Positions 16,536-21,847 of a DNA stretch of 21,847 nucleotides are shown piece by piece. The notes beneath the pieces are model-generated. The model was not told where the DNA came from. It searched no databases and saw nothing but the letters and a program-made list of their open reading frames with translations. Both the position numbers and the translations under genes were made by a program. Each line of letters starts with the position of its first letter. Position 1 is the stretch's first letter. The stretch is from an uncultured Burkholderiaceae bacterium. Its GTDB lineage: Bacteria > Pseudomonadota > Gammaproteobacteria > Burkholderiales > Burkholderiaceae. The stretch is from positions 1-21,847 of the forward strand of contig CALMPB010000235.1 in the NCBI GenBank assembly GCA_937871985.1. Reading direction: 5' to 3'.

Positions 16536-17579
16536 TTATTTCCAGACGGCCGAACCGTCGGCGCCCTTGATCTGCGCGGCCCACAACTGGGTGATCTGGC
16601 TGGTCACCGCGGCGGGCATGGGCACGTAATCCAGGCTCTTGGCCATGTCGCCGCCGTTCTTGAACGCCCAGTCGAAGAAAGCAAGCACTTCTTTGCCCTT
16701 GGCAGGCTGATCCTGGACCATGTGGAGCAAAATGAACGACGCGGAGGTAACCGGCCAGGAGTCGGCGCCCGGCTCGTTGGTCAGAACCACGCCCATGCCT
16801 GGGACGCTTTTCCAGTCGGCATTGACGGCCGCCGCGGCAAACGCTTCCTGCGAGGGCTGCACGAACTTGCCCGCGCTGTTCTGAATCTGGGTCCAGGCCA
16901 GATTATTTTGCTTGGCATAGGCGTATTCGACATAGCCGATGGAATTCTTCAACTGGCGCACATAGGCGGCCACGCCTTCATTGCCCTTGCCGCCCTGGCC
17001 GGTGGGCCATTTTACAGCCTTGCCTTCGCCGACCTTCTCTTTCCAGGCGGACGACACCTTGGACAGGTAGTTGGTCCAGCCGAAAGTCGTGCCCGAGCCG
17101 TCGGAGCGGTGCACCACGATGATGGAAGCGCTGGGCAGCTTGATGTCGGGGTTGATTTTCTTGATGGCGGCGTCGTCCCACTTGGTGACCTTGCCCAGGA
17201 AGATGTCGGCCAGCAGCGGGCCCGACAGCTTGAGCTGGCCGGGCTTGATGCCGTCGACGTTAACGACGGGCACGGTGCCGCCGATAATCGCCGGAAACTG
17301 GAACAATTTGTTCTTTTCCAGATCGGCGGGCTTCATGGGGTCGTCCGAAGCGCCGAAATCAACGGTCTTGGCAATGATCTGCTGCTGGCCGCCGCCCGAA
17401 CCAATGGACTGGTAGTTGATGCGATTGCCGGTGGCTTCCTGGTATTTGGCCGCCCATTTGGCGTAAACCGGATACGGGAACGACGCGCCCGCGCCTGTGA
17501 TGTCGGCAGCCTGGGCGGCCAGCGTGGCGGCGCCAAAGGCAATGCCAACCGAAACTTGCAATAAAACGCGTTTAAACAT
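16536..17579 (-). CDS. pstS: Periplasmic phosphate-binding protein PstS
   Basis: Binds inorganic phosphate in the periplasm and delivers it to PstCA. The 347-residue precursor has a signal peptide (MFKRVLLQVSVGIAFGAATLAAQA) and mature motifs GAGASFPYPVYAKW, SIGSGGGQQQI, VDFGASDDPM and HRSDGSGTTFGWTNYLS, which supply the phosphate-contacting Ser, Asp, Arg and Thr residues of the family. The ATG is preceded by a good Shine-Dalgarno (AAAGAGGA). It is first in pstSCAB, 151 bp after ppk on the same strand, with a Pho box in the gap. Confidence 0.97.
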   Translation of the reverse strand: MFKRVLLQVSVGIAFGAATLAAQAADITGAGASFPYPVYAKWAAKYQEATGNRINYQSIGSGGGQQQIIAKTVDFGASDDPMKPADLEKNKLFQFPAIIGGTVPVVNVDGIKPGQLKLSGPLLADIFLGKVTKWDDAAIKKINPDIKLPSASIIVVHRSDGSGTTFGWTNYLSKVSSAWKEKVGEGKAVKWPTGQGGKGNEGVAAYVRQLKNSIGYVEYAYAKQNNLAWTQIQNSAGKFVQPSQEAFAAAAVNADWKSVPGMGVVLTNEPGADSWPVTSASFILLHMVQDQPAKGKEVLAFFDWAFKNGGDMAKSLDYVPMPAAVTSQITQLWAAQIKGADGSAVWK

Positions 17580-17640
17580 CGAGCAATCCTCTTTAGCTGT
17601 TTAACAATCGGAACAGGGGTTTTCCTGTACAACGATGGTC

Positions 17641-17674
17641 ATGATAAGCACACCATATGACATGTTCATGACAA
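17641..17674 (-). promoter_or_regulatory. Pho box and -10 of the pst operon
   Basis: On the minus strand TTGTCATGAACATGTCAT (17657-17674) contains TGTCAT twice with an 11-bp period, as in the PhoB consensus. Ten nt downstream lies TATCAT (17641-17646), a suitable -10; PhoB-dependent promoters use the Pho box in place of a -35. The predicted start would give a pstS leader of roughly 55 nt. Confidence 0.8.
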
Positions 17675-17730
17675 ACGGCGCATGGCCTGGGGTCCGCATC
17701 AGATAATTGTGCCCAATGTGTCGACAGGCC

Positions 17731-19812
17731 CTAGCTTCCCAGCGCCTGCATCAGGTAATTGTGCAAATTCAAGGCTTTGCCGCGGGTTTTTACCTTGGCG
17801 TAGCTGCCGTCGGGCAATTCGCGCCAAGCCAGTTGATTATCGCGCAGCGCATAGGTAAAGGCTTCGTTTATGACACGTTTTTTAAGGTCTTTGTCCAAGA
17901 CGGGGAAGCCCAGCTCCACCCGCCGGAAAAAGTTGCGTTCCATCCAGTCGGCGGATGAAAGATACACATTCTCGGCGCCATCGGCATAAAAGTAGAACAC
18001 CCGCGAATGCTCGAGAAAACGGCCGACGATGGAACGCACGCTGATGTTCTCGGACAGCCCCTCGACCTTGGCCCGTAGGGCGCAGGCGCCGCGCACGATC
18101 AGGTCGATCCGCACGCCGGCCTGACTGGCCTTGTACAGCTCTTCGATGACGATGGGTTCGAGCAGGGAATTCATCTTGGCCATGATGCGCGCCTTTTTGC
18201 CGGCCCTGGCATTGGCGGCCTCGGCCTGGATCATGGCCACCATGGTGTCGTGCAGGGTGAACGGCGACTGCAGCAACAACTTGAGCGGACGGCGCTCGCC
18301 CAGGCCGGTAAGCAGCGAAAACACCTTGTCCATGTCCTCGCACATGCGCGGATTGGCGGTAAGCAGCCCGAAATCGGTATAAAGCCGGGCGGTTTTCTGG
18401 TGGTAATTGCCTGTGCCCAGGTGACCGTAGCGCCGGATGCGGCCCTTTTCGCGCCGCAGCACCAGCAGCATCTTGGCATGCGTTTTATGGCCGACGACCC
18501 CATAGCTTACGTGCGCGCCCACGGCTTCGAGCTTGGCGGCCCAGTTGATATTGGTCTGCTCGTCGAACCGCGCCATGAGCTCGACGATGACGGTGACCTC
18601 TTTGCCGGCCTTGGCCGCCCCCACCAGCAGCGCCATGAGGTCGGAGTCCTCGCCCGTGCGGTAGATGGTTTGCTTGATGGCCACCACTTGAGGGTCGGTG
18701 GCCGCCGCGGTAAGGAAATCCAGCACGGGCTGAAACGACTGGTACGGATGATGCAGCAGGTGGTCGCGCTGTGCGATGGCCTCGAACATTTTTTCGGGGG
18801 ATTCCGTAACGACGTCGAACGGCGCCGGCACCCTGGCCCGATACTCGGGAAACAGCAGATCGGGGCGGTCGACCACATTGCACAGTTGCATGAGGCGGGA
18901 AAGATTGACCGGCCCGCTTACCCGGTAGGTATCGCGATCATCCAGCAGGAACTCGCTTTGCAGGTAATTGGCCAGTTTTTCCGGCATGACGCGGTCGATT
19001 TCCAGGCGCACGGCCGCACCGAAATTGCGCTGCGAGAGTTCGCCCTGCAAGGCCTGGCGAAGATTGGTGATTTCTTCTTCGTCGACGAACAGGTCGCTGT
19101 TGCGCGTTACCCGCCACTGGAAGCAGCCATTGACCTCCATGCCCGGAAACAGGTCGCCCACGAACTCGCTGATGATGGTCGTAAGCAGCATATAGCCGTG
19201 CGGAATGCCGGAGATTTCGTCGGGCATGCGCATAAGACGCGGCAAAGCCCGGGGGGCCTGCACGATCGCGATGGACGCCTTGCGCTCGAAGGCGTCGTGG
19301 CCCGACAACGATACGATGAAATTCAGGCTTTTGTTGTAGACCCGGGGAAACGGATGGGCGGGATCCAGCCCGATAGGAGTCAGCAGGGGCATGATCTGGC
19401 TGGTGAACAGCGCATGCGCCCAATCGCGCTGCTCGTCCGTCCAGGTTTCGGCATCGGACAAGCTTATGCCTTCCTGCTCCAGGCTGGGCAAAACGTTGTG
19501 GATGAGCAGGCTGTTCTGCTTGTCGATAAGACGGCGCGCCGCCACCTGCACGAGCTGGAAGGCCTCGGCCGGCGTATAGCCGTCCGGCCCGACTACCGTG
19601 GAGTGCTGGGCCAACTGTTCTTTCAGGCTGGAAATGCGGATTTCGAAAAACTCGTCCAGGTTGGAGCTGACGATGCAAAGATAGCGCAACCGCTCGAGCA
19701 GGGGGGTGGCCGGGTGTTCGGCCATAGACAAGACCCGTTCATTGAATTTGATTAGGGACAGCTCGCGATTCAGCAGCAGAGGCTCGGTTGGCAGCTCGGG
19801 AGGGTGCGACAT
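17731..19812 (-). CDS. ppk1: Polyphosphate kinase PPK1
   Basis: Catalyses reversible transfer of the ATP gamma-phosphate to polyphosphate, usually at the inner membrane. The 693-residue length matches E. coli PPK (688). An N-terminal PP_kinase_N domain (LLLNRELSLIKFNERVLSMA, NLDEFFEIR) is followed by the middle domain and the two phospholipase-D-like C-terminal domains. The autophosphorylated His lies in GHKTHAK (His445) and the second essential His 19 residues on in RYGHLGTGNYHQKTARLYTDFGLL (His464), the same spacing as His435/His454 in E. coli. The start chosen is ATG 19812; a TTG four codons upstream is possible. It diverges from ppx and precedes pstS. Confidence 0.97.
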   Translation of the reverse strand: MSHPPELPTEPLLLNRELSLIKFNERVLSMAEHPATPLLERLRYLCIVSSNLDEFFEIRISSLKEQLAQHSTVVGPDGYTPAEAFQLVQVAARRLIDKQNSLLIHNVLPSLEQEGISLSDAETWTDEQRDWAHALFTSQIMPLLTPIGLDPAHPFPRVYNKSLNFIVSLSGHDAFERKASIAIVQAPRALPRLMRMPDEISGIPHGYMLLTTIISEFVGDLFPGMEVNGCFQWRVTRNSDLFVDEEEITNLRQALQGELSQRNFGAAVRLEIDRVMPEKLANYLQSEFLLDDRDTYRVSGPVNLSRLMQLCNVVDRPDLLFPEYRARVPAPFDVVTESPEKMFEAIAQRDHLLHHPYQSFQPVLDFLTAAATDPQVVAIKQTIYRTGEDSDLMALLVGAAKAGKEVTVIVELMARFDEQTNINWAAKLEAVGAHVSYGVVGHKTHAKMLLVLRREKGRIRRYGHLGTGNYHQKTARLYTDFGLLTANPRMCEDMDKVFSLLTGLGERRPLKLLLQSPFTLHDTMVAMIQAEAANARAGKKARIMAKMNSLLEPIVIEELYKASQAGVRIDLIVRGACALRAKVEGLSENISVRSIVGRFLEHSRVFYFYADGAENVYLSSADWMERNFFRRVELGFPVLDKDLKKRVINEAFTYALRDNQLAWRELPDGSYAKVKTRGKALNLHNYLMQALGS

Positions 19813-19839
19813 AGGAATCCACAATGAAAATGACGCTCT

Positions 19840-19873
19840 GTTTTACTGCATGTTTTTTACAGTACCATGACAG
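19840..19873 (-). promoter_or_regulatory. Candidate Pho box and -10 upstream of ppk
   Basis: On the minus strand CTGTCATGGTACTGTAAA (19856-19873) has a perfect first half-site (CTGTCAT) and a second CTGT at the 11-bp period; the end of the second half-site is degenerate. TAAAAC (19840-19845) lies 10 nt downstream, the same geometry as at pstS. The ppk ATG is about 28 nt beyond the -10. Confidence 0.55.
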
Positions 19874-19960
19874 ACCACCCCGATCTCGTCAAGAACGCGC
19901 AACCCGGCCCGAAACTGATGCTTTTCATGCACTTTGGCGTGTCGGAAAAGTGCGGCCCCA

Positions 19961-19987
19961 AGAGTCTCTTTATAATTCCAGAGTCTC
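19961..19987 (+). promoter_or_regulatory. ppx -10 hexamer flanked by direct repeats
   Basis: A consensus TATAAT (19971-19976) lies 29 nt before the ppx ATG. AGAGTCTC occurs at 19961-19968 and again at 19980-19987, one copy on each side of the hexamer with a 19-nt period. No good -35 is present at the expected distance (AAGTGC), which suggests activator dependence or a weak promoter. The repeats could bind a regulator, but this is inference. Confidence 0.45.
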
Positions 19988-20005
19988 AATATAAAGCCAG
20001 ATCAC

Positions 20006-21493
20006 ATGGATCCCCTACTTGCCGCCGTCGACCTTGGGTCGAACAGTTTTCGACTTTCCATTGGCCGCGTCGTGCAGCAGGACGGCAATGCGCAAATCTA
20101 CGCCATCGACCGGCTGAAAGAGTCGGTTCGGCTGGCGGCGGGGCTGGATTCGTCCAATGTGCTTGACGAAGACGCCATCGAACGCGCCATTACCGTACTG
20201 AACCGCTACGGGGAGCGGCTGGCGGGCTTTCCCGAGCACAGCGTGCGGGCCGTGGCCACCAACACCTTCCGCGTGGCGCGCAATGTGTCCGAATTCCTGC
20301 CGCGCGCGGAAAAAGCGCTGGGCTTTCCCATCGAGATCATCGCCGGCCACGAAGAGGCGCGCCTTATTTTTTCGGGCGTGGCCAACGAACTCCCACCCTC
20401 GCCAAACCGGCGGCTGGTCATCGACATCGGCGGCGGCTCGACCGAAGTCATCATCGGCAAGGGCTACGAGCCTCAGCGACTGGCCTCCCTGTACATGGGA
20501 TGCGTCAGCTTTACGCAACGTTTTTTCGCCAACGGCCGCATCACCGCCGCCCGCATGGAGCAGGCGCAACTGGCGGCGCGCCAGGAGCTGGAAAGCATTT
20601 CAAAGCAATACCGGAAAACCGGCTGGCAGGAAGCCTACGGTTCTTCGGGCACGGCCAAGGGCATACTGGCCGTGCTGCAGGACGCCGGCCTTTCCAGAAA
20701 AGGCATCACCCTCGAGGGCATGGAGAAGCTCAAGGCCCAGCTCATCAAGGACGGCAAGGCCAATGTGGCCAATCTGCCGGGGCTGAAAGTATCGCGCGCG
20801 CCGGTGCTTGCGGGCGGGCTGGCCATCATGCTGGCGGCCTTCCAGGAGCTGAAGATCGACGTCATGCTGCCCGGCGACGGCGCATTGCGCGTCGGGGTGC
20901 TGTACGATCTGCTGGGCCGCGATTCACAGCACGACAAACGCGACGAAACCGCCCGGCAGTTCATCAAGCGCTATAACGCCGATGCCCGCCAGGCGGCGCG
21001 TGTCAGGCAGATCGCGCTGGACCTGTACCGCCCCTTGGCCATCAACGAACGCGAAAAAGAAGTTTTCACCAAGACCCTGGGCTGGGCGGCGACTCTGCAC
21101 GAAATCGGCATCTCCATCGCCCACGCCGACTACCACAAGCACAGCGCCTACATTCTCGAACATGCCGACATGCCCGGATTTTCGAACGACGACCAGACCC
21201 TGCTGGCGTGGTTCGCGCTATGCCACCGAGGCAAGCTGAACAAATCCAACCCCCAGGAGATAACGCGCGCACAGTGGCTGGCTTTGCTTTGCCTGCGCCT
21301 GGCGGTATTGTTGTCGCGCAGCCGCGAAAACCTGAGCACCCTGCCGATCAAGGTGAAAATGCAGGACGGCGCGATCGAACTCGCCGCCAAAAGGTCCTGG
21401 CTGGCGACGCATGCCTTGTCGGAATATTCGCTGCGCGCCGAAGCCGCCGAATGGCAGAAAAACGGCTGCGACTTTACGCTGCTGGAAGTCTAG
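20006..21493 (+). CDS. ppx: Exopolyphosphatase (Ppx/GppA family)
   Basis: Releases phosphate from polyphosphate ends, opposing PPK; some family members instead convert pppGpp to ppGpp. The 495-residue protein has the actin-like ATPase fold motifs: AAVDLGSNSFRL (first phosphate loop, Asp9), AGHEEARLIFSGV (Glu116/Glu117), VIDIGGGSTEVI (Asp140, GGGST 142-146) and YGSSGTAKGI. A C-terminal HD-like helical region (about 320-490) contains TLHEIGISIAHADYHKHSAYIL. Length and neighbour ppk favour Ppx over GppA. It is divergent from ppk (193-bp gap) and convergent with the acyltransferase gene, with 40 bp between stops and no obvious terminator. The ribosome-binding site is weak (AAAGCCAG). Confidence 0.94.
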   Translation: MDPLLAAVDLGSNSFRLSIGRVVQQDGNAQIYAIDRLKESVRLAAGLDSSNVLDEDAIERAITVLNRYGERLAGFPEHSVRAVATNTFRVARNVSEFLPRAEKALGFPIEIIAGHEEARLIFSGVANELPPSPNRRLVIDIGGGSTEVIIGKGYEPQRLASLYMGCVSFTQRFFANGRITAARMEQAQLAARQELESISKQYRKTGWQEAYGSSGTAKGILAVLQDAGLSRKGITLEGMEKLKAQLIKDGKANVANLPGLKVSRAPVLAGGLAIMLAAFQELKIDVMLPGDGALRVGVLYDLLGRDSQHDKRDETARQFIKRYNADARQAARVRQIALDLYRPLAINEREKEVFTKTLGWAATLHEIGISIAHADYHKHSAYILEHADMPGFSNDDQTLLAWFALCHRGKLNKSNPQEITRAQWLALLCLRLAVLLSRSRENLSTLPIKVKMQDGAIELAAKRSWLATHALSEYSLRAEAAEWQKNGCDFTLLEV

Positions 21494-21533
21494 GGGCTCG
21501 CCGGCGCCAATGAAACGTTCGCAGGCTGTGGCG

Positions 21534-21847
21534 TTAATCCAGGCCGAAATGACGCCGGTAGCGGGGATCCATTTTTTCGAGATCGAGCAGCACCGGGAAA
21601 TCGGCCGCATTGAAATCCGGATCCCAGGCGGGCTCGCCGCAAATGGACGCACCCAGTTGCAGATACCCCTTGATAAGGGGCGGTACGCGGGCCGGCAGTT
21701 CGCTGTTGAGGCGCTCCACCGGGTACCGGTGCCGGGGCACGATGACCGGCTGATCCGTGTTGTTGCGCAACATTTTGCTGGCGCGACGCCAGACTTCGGC
21801 GGCGGTGACGCCGTCGTCGCGCAGGCTGACGCTGGCGCAGCCCAGCA
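21534..21847 (-). CDS. OlsB-like GNAT acyltransferase (putative hemolysin/ornithine-lipid synthesis), C-terminal part
   Basis: Only the last 103 residues are in the window; the gene continues past the right edge. The visible part reads GCASVSLRDDGVTAAEVWRR, then VPRHRYPVERLNSELP, VPPLIKGYLQLGASICGEPAWDPDFNAADF and LLDLEKMDPRYRRHFGLD. These match the C-terminal pattern of L-ornithine N-alpha-acyltransferase (OlsB) and related 'putative hemolysin' GNAT proteins. OlsB uses an acyl carrier protein-bound 3-hydroxy fatty acid to make lyso-ornithine lipid, a phosphorus-free membrane lipid. Its place next to ppk, ppx and pst fits a phosphate-stress role. Specificity cannot be settled from the fragment. 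Confidence 0.75.
   Translation of the reverse strand, partial: LGCASVSLRDDGVTAAEVWRRASKMLRNNTDQPVIVPRHRYPVERLNSELPARVPPLIKGYLQLGASICGEPAWDPDFNAADFPVLLDLEKMDPRYRRHFGLD

Noticed and set aside
18250..19755. 501-codon plus-strand frame opposite ppk
   Set aside because: PPK1 is unmistakable on the minus strand; the antisense frame has no domain.
19867..20166. 99-codon plus-strand frame overlapping the ppx start
   Set aside because: It runs out of frame into ppx, covers the ppk/ppx promoter elements, and turns Arg-rich where it overlaps ppx.

Overview
The window looks like chromosomal DNA of a high-GC betaproteobacterium, most likely Burkholderiales and probably Alcaligenaceae (Bordetella, Achromobacter or Pusillimonas type). 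This rests on recognised protein families and gene order, for example a fused LivH-LivM permease and divergent ppk/ppx, not on any search. Nearly all genes are intact. The only truncated one is an acyltransferase cut by the right edge.

Region 1 (24-4744, minus strand) is a branched-chain-amino-acid-type ABC importer operon transcribed livK, livHM fusion, livG, livF. It ends in overlapping or coupled junctions and has a candidate attenuating hairpin after livK. Upstream lies an AT-rich promoter region with a near-perfect 24-bp palindrome. A separately terminated MarR-family regulator follows (5093-5593, minus). Diverging from it is a membrane-anchored alkaline-phosphatase-fold enzyme of the LTA synthase/OpgB class (5719-7608, plus).

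Region 2 (7645-13645, plus strand) starts with tRNA-Pro(TGG), which has its own promoter and a strong downstream hairpin. About 700 bp of AT-richer, mostly non-coding DNA follows, with a good sigma70-like promoter and a possible 33-codon secreted or membrane peptide. Next is a compact archaic (Csu-type) chaperone-usher pilus operon: spore-coat-U pilin, chaperone, usher, two-domain tip-adhesin-like protein, and a fifth small protein resembling an internally shortened spore-coat-U domain.

Region 3 (13712-21847) is a phosphate and polyphosphate locus. On the minus strand ppk is followed by pstS, pstC, pstA and pstB. On the plus strand ppx diverges from ppk. At the edge is the C-terminal part of an OlsB-like ornithine-lipid acyltransferase (minus). 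Candidate Pho boxes with the same geometry (two CTGT-type half-sites 11 bp apart, then a -10-like hexamer 10 nt further on) lie upstream of both pstS and ppk. This suggests that phosphate uptake and polyphosphate synthesis respond together to PhoB. phoU and phoBR, which usually follow pstB, are absent here; the pst operon instead runs convergently into the pilus operon.

No mobile element, integrase, CRISPR array or toxin-antitoxin pair was seen. The least explained items are the fifth pilus gene, the tRNA-to-pilus intergenic region, and the two operator-like palindromes around marR.
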